From contig NZ_JAHFZZ010000011.1 in assembly GCF_018603905.1 (NCBI RefSeq), forward strand, positions 248,001 to 312,000: a stretch of 64,000 nt of DNA. Direction: 5' to 3'. Positions 42,378-50,142 of the stretch are shown here, piece by piece. How positions within the stretch are numbered: the stretch's first letter is position 1; each line of letters opens with the position of its first letter. The translations under genes and the position numbers were made by a program. The notes under the pieces were generated by a model. The model made no database searches, had not been told where the DNA came from, and worked only from the letters and a program-made list of their open reading frames with translations. This DNA comes from Nonomuraea sp. NEAU-A123. Lineage in GTDB: Bacteria > Actinomycetota > Actinomycetes > Streptosporangiales > Streptosporangiaceae.

Positions 42378-43427
42378 ATGACTTATTTCTCCCGCCCGCG
42401 CGGGGTCGCTTCCCTCGCGGTGGGTATCGCGGTCTCGGCAACCCTGCTGGGCGGCGTGGCCGGCGAACCAGCTGTAGCCAACGCGGGCTGGCCAACTTCG
42501 GCCGCTCGCCCGTTGACTCCGGAGCAGGCGCGCAAGAGCGAGCCCGAGACCGTCAGGGTGTTGCAGTTGAAGTATCGAATCACCAAGGCCTGCACGATCT
42601 TCTACAACCATCCCTCACGGGCGAAGACCGGCAACAAGTCCTGGATTCTCACTCCGCGCCCGGGCAAGATCACCACGATCAAGTGGCGCTATAACGCAGA
42701 CGCAGATTGGGCGGTGGTCTCGGTCGGCGGGGACGGCTACCCGCATTGGGGCTTCACCGATCGCCGTGAGGGCCACACCTGTCTGGGGACCTCGATCCGC
42801 CAGGCCGCCACGGTATACAAGGACTCAAAGAAACCGGCCACCTGGTATCCCGCCGGTGTCCCGGTCCCGAACAGAATTGGGCAGGGCCGCAGTAGGCGTA
42901 TGGAGTGGCGCGCCGTCGATCAAGCCCCCCGCGCAGTGAAGATCACCCGACACGGGATTGTCACCGACGAGAATGCCACCCTGCGCGACAATGCCAACTT
43001 CGTCATCGGAAACGTTCCCAAGGGCTGGCACGTCGACCGTACGGACGATGTGCGTAAGGATGGCCACTGGACCAAGGTAAGGGTCGCCGCCCTCAACCTG
43101 TGGGGCTATGTCGAGACGCGTGCCCTGCCTGACAGGAACACCCCTCAGACGACAGCCGAGAAGGACGCCGCCCATGTCTCCGCAACGCCGACTGCCTCGA
43201 CGCCGCCGACCGGGCAGGTCTGCCATTGGAAGGTGACCTGGCCTACGGCGGGGGTCTACCCCACCCCCGCTCGCACCACCCCGATCAAGACTAAGCACGC
43301 CGGGGACATTGTCGGCCAATCCTGCACCACGGTTCGCAACACCACCGAGAACGAAACCTACGTCCAGGTCACCCTCGGAACCGGCGGCGCAGGTTGGATG
43401 CGTCGCAACGCACTCAATCCTGCCTAA
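42378..43427 (+). CDS. secreted protein with SH3-like repeats
   Basis: 349 residues from the ATG with GGAG eight bases upstream. A signal peptide ends around VANAGW (residue 34). Two SH3b-like units are recognisable: one at about 200-255 (ENATLRDNANFVIGNVPKGW, GHWTKVRVAALNLWGYVE) and one at the C-terminus (GVYPTPARTTPIKTKHAG, YVQVTLGTGGAGWMRRNAL). The first 190 residues match nothing I know. It probably binds cell-wall material. The divergent gene encodes a membrane HTH protein ending in the same kind of domain, so the two may form a sensor/ligand or autoregulatory pair. Confidence 0.7.
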   Translation: MTYFSRPRGVASLAVGIAVSATLLGGVAGEPAVANAGWPTSAARPLTPEQARKSEPETVRVLQLKYRITKACTIFYNHPSRAKTGNKSWILTPRPGKITTIKWRYNADADWAVVSVGGDGYPHWGFTDRREGHTCLGTSIRQAATVYKDSKKPATWYPAGVPVPNRIGQGRSRRMEWRAVDQAPRAVKITRHGIVTDENATLRDNANFVIGNVPKGWHVDRTDDVRKDGHWTKVRVAALNLWGYVETRALPDRNTPQTTAEKDAAHVSATPTASTPPTGQVCHWKVTWPTAGVYPTPARTTPIKTKHAGDIVGQSCTTVRNTTENETYVQVTLGTGGAGWMRRNALNPA

Positions 43428-43441
43428 GCTTGCGGGCTTAC

Positions 43442-43480
43442 CGGATCCCGTCCTGACTGCACGAGTCTGGGCGGGATCGC
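43442..43480 (+). terminator. hairpin after the secreted SH3-like gene
   Basis: A GATCCCG/CGGGATC stem with further partial pairing in TCC/GGG, starting 17 bases after the stop. Moderate strength, no T-run. Confidence 0.5.
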
Positions 43481-43723
43481 GGCGTTAGGGACCAGCTCAG
43501 GTGTGTACAGCACCGCGATCGGCTACCCACACGCTATTGCCCCGCCTAACACCACGGTGGGCGCGCTCGGTGCCTGCAGGATTCGGGCAGGCACCGTGCC
43601 CCGGATCATGGTCAGCCTCCGCTGGCTCGTCGGCAGATGGACTCCGGTTCCTCGGTTCTTACAACATGAGAAGGTTTCGCCTCGGCTCGTGGGCCCGTGA
43701 TCCGAAGTCGAGTGCGGATAAGA

Positions 43724-44182
43724 ATGTCTCAGCTTGCTGGCAAACCGGCGGTGGCCCTTCAGCATTTTCACGAGCGCGCTCTGCTCGGTGGCGCCTGGCG
43801 CCACGAGGGCGGCGCGAGCTTGACGACCTATTTCATGGGAGCATGCCTGCGTGTCTTCCCCAACGAATATCGCAAGTACCGCGCCTCCTGTAAGCGCTGG
43901 ACACAGGCACACCTTTATGAGGCGCGTACCGTAGAGCCGGACGATCGTCCCCTTGTCGGCCCTGAGGCGATCGTCGTAGGCAACGCCCGCGTATGGGAGG
44001 ACCTGCGGCGGACTGATGAGCGTACCCGGGCGATCATCGCCCTGATGATCGACGGTTATACCCAGGACAAGATTGCCGAGTTACTCCAAGAGCCTTCCGT
44101 ACGCGCCGTCGAGGGCGTGATTTACCGCTGGCGGAGCAGGTATAAGCATCGGAAAGGAGGCTCTGATGACGAAGAGTTCTGA
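43724..44182 (+). pseudogene. 5'-truncated sigma-70-like protein
   Basis: 152 residues from the ATG. EGGASLTTYFMGACLRVFPN looks like the region-2-like part, and IIALMIDGYTQDKIAELLQE, then VRAVEGVIYRWRSRYK, like a region-4 helix-turn-helix, of a small actinobacterial sigma-like family. I expect roughly 80 more residues at the N-terminus in relatives, and could not find them in any frame upstream, so the gene is probably cut. Its end overlaps the next broken gene by 17 bases, keeping the usual operon order. It may still be translated. Confidence 0.6.
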
Positions 44183-45142
44183 CGACGCCTGGTTCGATGA
44201 ATTGCTTGAGCGCTCTTCGCTTGGCGCCTCGGGCGCCTACAGTCTGCGGCGCGGTACGTCACCTGCGCACGCCGAAGTCGGCCGCAGGATTGCCGAGTTC
44301 CGCAACGCGCTAGCAGTGCGGTGCCCCGGAAGCCGCACCCGCCGCCAAGGCGCTTCTGCAGGCGTTGCATCAGCTTGGCGCTCAGGTAGCGGGGACGGCC
44401 GAATTCTCCTCCGCGAACGCCTTTGAGACGCTGACCCTGGAGGAGACGCAGGCGATCCTCCTTCTGCTGACCGGCGATCATCGGCTTGCCGACGATCTCA
44501 GCATCGACGACGCCATCGTGTTCGCGCTCAGGAAACAGGCGCTCCAGAGGCTGAGGGCGAAGCCGGCGCCCGCCACGGCGCTGAAGGTTCTGGTGGCAGG
44601 AGGGCTAGGGGTCGGTAAGTCGACGTTCATCAGCAACGTGTCGACGTCGGTTTCCCGGAACAGCCGTATCACGCCTCCCGACGTTCGCGAAAACGAAGAA
44701 CCGCGGCCTTCAGCAGCCGCCCAGGTGCCGATGGACCGCGGCCAAGTGAACCTCCACACTGGGTTGACCCTTAATCTTCTCGCGCTACCGGATCCGAGCC
44801 GGTTCTTGTTTGTATGGGACGATGCGGTGCAGGGGGCTGGCGGCGCGATGGTGCTGGCGGACACTCGCCATTTGGCGGACTGCTTCCCCGCCCTACTTCG
44901 AGCAGCGGGGAGTGCCGTTCGTCGTGGTCATCAACGACCGAGACGAACGCCCTCAGTTCGATGACGACGAAATCCGGGTTGCGCTGGACCTGGATTCACG
45001 CGTCCCGTTGATGCGGGTGGATGCCCGTTCGAAGAACTTGGTCATGAACTCTTTGATCGAGCTGATCAAGTATGCGGCCGTGGACGTGGCCGGTTGCCTC
45101 GTGGGCTCCACACCTCTCGTCGAGCACGGCGGGCAAGAGTAA
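44166..45142 (+). pseudogene. frameshifted conservon-type P-loop GTPase fused to a small upstream domain
   Basis: Starts MTKSSDDAWFDELLERSSLG and shifts frame near 44320 to AAPAAKALLQALHQLGAQVA. It reaches a P-loop (LKVLVAGGLGVGKSTF) and LADTRHLADCFPA, then shifts again near 44890 to YFEQRGVPFVVVINDRDERP and ends LVEHGGQE. The second half is like CvnD-type GTPases of actinomycete conservons, where a GTPG motif normally precedes the WDD segment. Here that motif has degenerated (LLALPDPSRFLFVWDD). Two frameshifts and a lost switch motif mean no working GTPase. Confidence 0.75.
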
Positions 45143-45188
45143 AGGCGGTTCATCCCACGACCGGGCCGACCCTGCAGGTGTCGAATAT

Positions 45189-45524
45189 TCATTCGTGCAG
45201 GTCAAAGTGGAGCTGGCCCGGTTTAGCGAAGTACCCCGATGCGTTCGCGTACGCCTGCTCGTCGGTGCCGTTCACCGCCTTACCAGCGACGGTGATCGTG
45301 GGTCTCACGCCTCCAGCCTGAACCTCACCGACCCCGCTGAGGGGTATGCGCACTCCGTGCGCGCGGAGCTCGCCAGCGTACTTCCTGGGGTTGGCATCGC
45401 GTATGAATCTCCCTTCCGCCAACACGATCATGCTGACTTCAGGGTCTCCAACCAACTCGGACGGGTGCCGAGCGGACCGTGCGGTGGCATCCCGATGGTA
45501 GAAGGCTTTATCCATCCACGCCAT
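45189..45524 (-). CDS. hypothetical protein
   Basis: 111 residues from the ATG at 45524, with GAGGGA about seven bases upstream. It begins MAWMDKAFYHRDATARSARH, has SMIVLAEGRFIRDANPRKYA in the middle and ends GYFAKPGQLHFDLHE. No signal peptide, membrane segment or known motif is visible. The good ribosome binding site and balanced composition favour a real gene. It lies inside mobile-element debris, between the broken GTPase and the broken integrase. Confidence 0.55.
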   Translation of the reverse strand: MAWMDKAFYHRDATARSARHPSELVGDPEVSMIVLAEGRFIRDANPRKYAGELRAHGVRIPLSGVGEVQAGGVRPTITVAGKAVNGTDEQAYANASGYFAKPGQLHFDLHE

Positions 45525-45689
45525 TCACGATCCCTCGGTCGGTCTGTTTACCTGGGTGTTGGCTTTGCGTGGCTCCGCTGTTCCCCGGCTCCGACGTTGT
45601 TCTGTCAGAGGACACGGGAGGCGCGGTGACGGTGGAGAACGGGCGCGAGCACTGCGTGGTCTATAAGGCGGTGTGGGTGTAGCGACGAG

Positions 45690-46726
45690 ATGAGCGGTAG
45701 GCGGCTGGGCGGTCGCTGTGGTCAGTTGGCTGAAGTGGGCATGGGAGCTGGTATTTCGCTGTCCAAGCCGTGGGAGCGTCGGGTCGATGGGAGCGGGTTC
45801 GGCGTGGTGGGTTCGCGAGTGCTGCGGCGGCGAGATCTGCGGGGCGTGAGTTGCTGGCGGCGGAGGCGGATGGGCCGCTCTCCGCTGGGTGCACGGCCGG
45901 GCAGTGGCTGCGGTATTGGTTGTCGGTGGTGGAGCCGCGGTTGCGGCCGACCACGCACCGGGCCTATCGGGATCACGTGGGGCTGTACCTGGTGCCGTAC
46001 CTGGGCCGGATCAAGCTGACGGAGTTGTCTCGGCGGGATGTGACGCGCATGTTCGTCGCGCTAGGGCGGCGGCGGAACCGGTACGGCGAGGTGGCCGGGC
46101 TGCGCTGGGTGGACGTCGATCTGGAGCGGCGTGAGTCCACTGTGGCGCATCAGCTGGTGCATACCGACGATGGGCTGGTCTTGTGTGAGCCGAAGAGTAC
46201 GGCCAGCCGGCGGACTGTGGCGCTCGATCCGGAGAGCGTGCGGCTGTTGCGTCGGTAGGAGCGTGCGCAGCGTCGGCTGCTGGGGGAGCGGTGGTCGCCG
46301 ATCCGTCCGGTCTTCACCCTCGGGAACGGGGCGGCGGTGCAGCCGAGCTATCTCACCCACCGGTCCCACAGGCTGGTCGCCGATAGCGCGCTGCCGCCGA
46401 TCCGGCTGCTCGATTTGCGCCATGGAGCAGCCACGATAGCGCTGGCGTCGGGGACGGAGTTGAAGGTGGTGCAGGGCACGCTGGGGCATGCCAGCATCGT
46501 GCTGACCGCCGACACCTATGTGTCGGTGCTGCCGCAGCTGTATTACGACAGCGCCCGGGCGACGGCCCGGCTGGTGCTCAAGGCGGTACGCGCGAGCAAC
46601 CGGAGATCGGTAAGATGCGGGCGGGGGCGTGGCTCACATGTGGCTCACCATGACTCACGATCAGATGACACGACTACAGGTACGCGTAAAACCGCAGGTC
46701 GGCGTGGTAGGGCGGGTGAGACTTGA
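45690..46726 (+). pseudogene. tyrosine integrase, broken
   Basis: The N-terminal SAM-like/AP2-type part begins in one frame (RRLGGRCGQLAEVG) and shifts near 45770. It continues as RVRRGGFASAAAARSAGREL and ALGRRRNRYG, then jumps directly to EVAGLRWVDVDLERRESTVA. Roughly 100 residues that include the first catalytic arginine are missing there. A TAG at 46256-46258 interrupts the frame. The C-terminal catalytic block is intact beyond it: LLDLRHGAATIALASG (HxxR type), GTLGHASIVLTADTY with the nucleophile Tyr. It cannot be active. A tRNA 3' fragment lies at its 3' end. Confidence 0.88.
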
Positions 46727-46747
46727 ACCCACGGCCCACGGATTACG
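46705..46747 (-). repeat. 3' fragment of a tRNA-Thr(CGU), candidate attachment-site remnant
   Basis: Read on the minus strand: the end of an anticodon loop (CGTAA), stem TCCGT, variable GGGCC, T-arm GTGGG-TTCAAGT-CTCAC, acceptor CCGCCCT, A and an encoded CCA. The 5' half of the tRNA is absent on the adjacent side. Break points in the anticodon loop are typical of tyrosine-integrase crossovers. It sits directly at the end of the broken integrase, so it is best read as an att remnant. The next 180 bases hold nothing recognisable. Confidence 0.6.
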
Positions 46748-46928
46748 GGCGAAACCGGTTTTTCGAGCGGGACACGGGCACCGCGATGACGGTGACCCGG
46801 TTGCGCTGGACTGTGCGTTGAGTGGCGTCTGGCCTCGGGCGGCTTGGCGCCGCGTGCCCTGCCCCCAACCTTCGGTACTGCGGACCCGAGCAGACCACCT
46901 CGCTGCCGTCGGTCTGGTGTGACCGAGG

Positions 46929-47615
46929 TCAGGTCCGCGCGGGTTCCGGCCGGGCCTCCGCTCGCGCGATGCGCGCCTTGACGTCGCGGAAGTGCAGCCG
47001 CATCGCCTCCCGGGCGGCCTCGGGGTCCCGAGCGCGAAGCGCCGCCACGATCCGGCGGTGGTTGACGGCGATCTCAGCGGTCCGCTCCTCCGGCGGGCCG
47101 AGCGTCGGCTCAACCTCGTGGTAGACGTCCCAGAACAGGCCGATCAGCTGCAGCACCAGTTCGTTGCCGCACGAGTCGTACAGCAGCGCGTGGAACGCCC
47201 GATCGGCTTCCCGGTCCCGATCCATGCCATTGGCCAGGGCCTCCAACGCGGCGAGCCGAGGGGCGCTGGTGCTCTGAGCCACCTGGCCGATCAGCCCGGT
47301 CTCGAGCAGCTCGCGGACCTCGACCAGATCGTTCAGCGCGCGGATCCCGCCCGCCCCCGAACGCACCCGGAAGGCGAACGACGGGGTCAGCGCTTCGAGC
47401 GACGCGTGCCCGACGAACGTCCCATGACCGTGCCGGATCTCGACGATGCCCAACGCCTGCAGGGCCCGCACGGCCTCGCGGACGCTGTTGCGGCTTGTTC
47501 CGAGCAGCTCCATCAATTGCACTTCGGTCGGCATCGGTGACTCGGGGGCCAGTCCGCGCTCGTGAATCAGGGCGACGATGCGCTCCTGAAGCGACGCGCC
47601 GTCACGTGTAGGCAT
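46929..47615 (-). CDS. GntR-family regulator, FadR (FCD) subfamily
   Basis: 228 residues. The N-terminal winged helix has MPTEVQLMELLGTSRNSVRE and VRALQALGIVEIRHGHGTFV (about residues 26-70). The FCD ligand-binding domain has ALNDLVEVRELLETGLIGQV and the metal-ligand helices (DREADRAFHALLYDSCGNEL, VNHRRIVAALRARDPEAARE). FadR-type regulators usually respond to sugar acids or other carboxylates. It lies downstream of the sialidase gene on the same strand, separated by about 370 bases. A role in controlling sialic-acid or glycan use is possible but unproven. Confidence 0.92.
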   Translation of the reverse strand: MPTRDGASLQERIVALIHERGLAPESPMPTEVQLMELLGTSRNSVREAVRALQALGIVEIRHGHGTFVGHASLEALTPSFAFRVRSGAGGIRALNDLVEVRELLETGLIGQVAQSTSAPRLAALEALANGMDRDREADRAFHALLYDSCGNELVLQLIGLFWDVYHEVEPTLGPPEERTAEIAVNHRRIVAALRARDPEAAREAMRLHFRDVKARIARAEARPEPART

Positions 47616-47981
47616 GTCACCCCCAAGCTCGTCGAAGACCTGACGTCAAACATCCCACCTCTACGTCCCGGAAGGCCAGCGAGGGCGAGAAAGTTTACGC
47701 CGACGACACAGATTGTCCGTCGGACGGCCATGGCCAGTTCGCGCACAGGTCTGGGACATACGGGGGCGCTTGGCTGCACGAGTATGACCGCGGTCAACGC
47801 GGCGAGGTGATGCGCTTCCTGGCCCGGGCACAGTTGCCCGAGCTCTTCCCCGGTGCGTAGCAGGGCATCCACAGGACGTAGGACGTCCTTCGCTGCCCGG
47901 TGATCCATGGCAGGCAGCAGATAGGCGCGGCGATGACGCCCCGGGGCCCGAGAGCGCCATCGCCAAGCGGCTCGTGTCGCC
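47616..47981. other. intergenic region with possible gene remnant
   Basis: About 365 bases between the GntR gene and the sialidase gene. On the minus strand a stretch reading LRPVDALLRTGEELGQLCPG and EAHHLAALTAVILVQ looks protein-like but has no proper start or continuation, so it may be the remnant of a lost gene. Otherwise only the GntR promoter is expected. Confidence 0.4.
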
Positions 47982-49883
47982 TTAGCCGACGTGATCGAAC
48001 GGCAGCCGCAACCCAAGCCGGCCGCCGATCGGGAGGTTCCACTGTCGGATCAGGTCCAGCTCGGGGTCGGTCACGGCGCGCCGGTAGACGCGTACCTCGT
48101 CCAGCGTCCCACGGAAGCGGTCCACACCGTCCAACCGCTGTCCGACGTGGATTCCCGCGAGCCCGAACTCCTTGCCGAGGGTCACCGAACCGGCCGGCGC
48201 CGCCGCCGACGAGACCTGCACGCCGTCCACCAGGAGCCGGAGCTCGCCACGCACCCGCTGGAGCACCACGAAGTGCCACTGCCCGTCGTTGTACGCGCTC
48301 GGCGACTGTACGGTCACGTTGAACCGGTCGATGGAGAGGACCGCCCGGATGCGGTTGCTGGCCGGCTCGGCCCGCAGCCACAGCGCCGGCGGGTTGGTGC
48401 CCCGGTTCACCCGGTGGAACCAGAGGATCGTGTGCGCGCCGACCTGCTCCGAGTAGCGGATCCAGGAGGTCAGCGTGAAGTCCTTCGCGCCGAGGTCGAT
48501 GGAGTCGTTGAACGCCACCTCCACCCGGTCGTCCACCCGGTCCAGGGCCAGCCCGTCGCCGAACCGCCCGTCGGTGGTCTGCGCATCACCGCGGACATAC
48601 GCCTGGTTGCGGTAGGGCGACTTGTCCGGCGTCGTCGGGCCGGGCGCCGGGGGACCGGGGATGCCGGGCGGGGTGCCGTTCGGCGTCTCCAAGTACGCCT
48701 CGTTGAACCGCGCGAACCGGATCTGCTCGTACGGCGTGATGTTGCCGGCCTCGTACATCAGGGCCGCTTCGTCGCCGTCCAGACGCACCATGTCCGAGTA
48801 CGCCGACGGCCCCCAGGAGAAGATCTTGCCCTCGTCCCAGGTCTCGAAGCGGCGCGCCTCGTCGTAGGACGACCGGATCCCCATCGCTTCCCGGGCGCCC
48901 GGGTGCATCGGCGAGGAGAAGAGGATGCGCCCGTCGCTGAACCGGAGCAGCGACGCCTGGATGTCGGTCGTCGCCAGCGCCGGCACGGTGCGGAACGGGG
49001 CGTCCCACGTCTCGCCGCTGTCGCTGCTGGTCGCGTACGCCCGGCTGCCCTCGTCGGTGCCGCGTTCGCGGGCCGAGGCGTAGATCCGCCCGTCGGTCAG
49101 CTCGACGACGGTGACCTCCTGGGCGATGACCGTGCCGTCGTCGCGGGAGGTCTCGGCGCCGATGTTCCAGGTCACCCCGCTGTCGTCGCTGTAGAGCAGG
49201 TGCGTGCCGTAGACGTGCTTGCCGACCCGGTCCCAGCTTTCGAAACTCGCCCCGACGACCAGCCGGCCGGCGTGCGGGCCGAGCTTGAGCTGGATGCCGT
49301 GCATCGGGCCGGTGGCGTACCAGAAGTTCCACTCCGGACGCTTGCCCTCGGTCATCTCCCTGGCGGCCGACCAGGTCGCCCCGTGGTCGTCACTGAACTG
49401 CACCCAGGGGTCGCGGTCACAGCCGTTCGGGCACGGCTCCCCACCGTTGTGGGTGCTCACCAGCACGACCCGCCCGGTGCGTTCGTCAACGATCGGCACC
49501 GGGTTGCCGTGGGTCGTGCCGTTGCCCTCCGAAATCACCTGCAGTGGTCCCCAGGTCCGCCCGGCGTCGGCGGAACGCCGCAGCACCAGGTCGATGTCCT
49601 CGTCGTCGCCGCAGTCCTTCACCCGTCCCTCGGCGAACGCCAGGAGCATGCCGTTCGTGGCCCGCACCACAGCGGGGATCCGGAAGCAGCCGTATCCGAA
49701 GTCGCCCTGTTTGTAGAGCACCTGCTCGTCCACGAAGGGAGCGGTGCCGGCGGTCGCGCCGGCCTCGAAGGTTTCCGCCGGCGCCGCGCTCGCCGGCACA
49801 CCGAACGCGCTGACAAGTAAGCCCGCAAGCACCACTGCGGCGCCCGCCCGGCGGAGCCGGGAGCGAGGATGACCATCGTGCAT
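47982..49883 (-). CDS. secreted exo-sialidase (GH33) with C-terminal LamG-like domain
   Basis: 633 residues. A signal peptide ends around ASAAPAE (residue 35). The catalytic propeller has the FRIP arginine motif (GCFRIPAVVRATNG) and four Asp boxes (SADAGRTW, SDDHGATW, SDDSGVTW, SSDSGETW). The acid/base-bearing THGNPVPIVDE region and SDMVRLDGDEAALMYEAGN come before the Pro-rich linker (about residues 415-430). A concanavalin/LamG-type carbohydrate-binding domain (VEVAFNDSIDLGAKDFTLTS, ILWFHRVNRG, FRGTLDEVRVYRRAV) closes the protein. It should cleave terminal sialic acids from glycoconjugates outside the cell. No sialic-acid catabolic genes are adjacent. Confidence 0.93.
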   Translation of the reverse strand: MHDGHPRSRLRRAGAAVVLAGLLVSAFGVPASAAPAETFEAGATAGTAPFVDEQVLYKQGDFGYGCFRIPAVVRATNGMLLAFAEGRVKDCGDDEDIDLVLRRSADAGRTWGPLQVISEGNGTTHGNPVPIVDERTGRVVLVSTHNGGEPCPNGCDRDPWVQFSDDHGATWSAAREMTEGKRPEWNFWYATGPMHGIQLKLGPHAGRLVVGASFESWDRVGKHVYGTHLLYSDDSGVTWNIGAETSRDDGTVIAQEVTVVELTDGRIYASARERGTDEGSRAYATSSDSGETWDAPFRTVPALATTDIQASLLRFSDGRILFSSPMHPGAREAMGIRSSYDEARRFETWDEGKIFSWGPSAYSDMVRLDGDEAALMYEAGNITPYEQIRFARFNEAYLETPNGTPPGIPGPPAPGPTTPDKSPYRNQAYVRGDAQTTDGRFGDGLALDRVDDRVEVAFNDSIDLGAKDFTLTSWIRYSEQVGAHTILWFHRVNRGTNPPALWLRAEPASNRIRAVLSIDRFNVTVQSPSAYNDGQWHFVVLQRVRGELRLLVDGVQVSSAAAPAGSVTLGKEFGLAGIHVGQRLDGVDRFRGTLDEVRVYRRAVTDPELDLIRQWNLPIGGRLGLRLPFDHVG

Positions 49884-49923
49884 GTCCTCGACCTTTCTGG
49901 CAGGAGAAGATCACGAGAGGACA

Positions 49924-49975
49924 TCCTACGTCCAACGTCCTACGTTAAATAGATGGTGAACGTAGAATGTTCACC
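49924..49975. promoter_or_regulatory. repeats in the sialidase promoter region
   Basis: TCCTACGT occurs twice as a direct repeat (49924-49931, 49938-49945), and an inverted repeat GGTGAAC-N7-GTTCACC follows at 49955-49975. They lie 40-90 bases upstream of the sialidase ATG and are good operator candidates. Which regulator binds is unknown. Confidence 0.5.
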
Positions 49976-50142
49976 AGGGGGCGAGTGTGTCGCCCGGCTG
50001 GTAAAAGCGTGTCCGGTGCCACCCGCCGCCTCCGCTATGTCCTCGACCCGGACGTTGTCGAGGCCGCGCCCCAGCGCGAGCTGGACCGCGGCCTCGGACA
50101 GAGCGTCCCGGGTCTCCTGCTACTTGCGTTCGCGTAGCCCGG
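49962..50142 (-). pseudogene. TetR-family regulator remnant (N-terminal HTH only)
   Basis: On the minus strand TGLRERK is followed by a stop (TAG), then QETRDALSEAAVQLALGRGL and DNVRVEDIAEAAGGTGHAF, the first two to three helices of a TetR DNA-binding domain. The sequence then runs into the repeats of the sialidase promoter. There is no start codon, an internal stop and no ligand domain. It indicates a deletion that joined the arabinan operon to the sialidase region. Confidence 0.75.

Larger units (their letters stand above)
32216..46747. other. accessory island with mobile-element debris and defence-like genes
   Basis: Between the CAG tRNA and a tRNA-Thr 3' fragment lie a decayed IS, an OLD-type nuclease, an NLR-like pair, SH3-domain genes, at least three broken genes and a broken integrase. 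Coding density is lower than in the flanks and several stretches are less GC-rich. Borders are approximate. No direct repeat pair was found that defines both ends. Confidence 0.55.

Noticed and set aside
32142..46747. The CAG tRNA as the attachment site for the whole island
   Set aside because: The tRNA fragment at the integrase end matches a tRNA-Thr(CGU), not this tRNA, and no direct repeat of the CAG tRNA's 3' end was seen at the other border.
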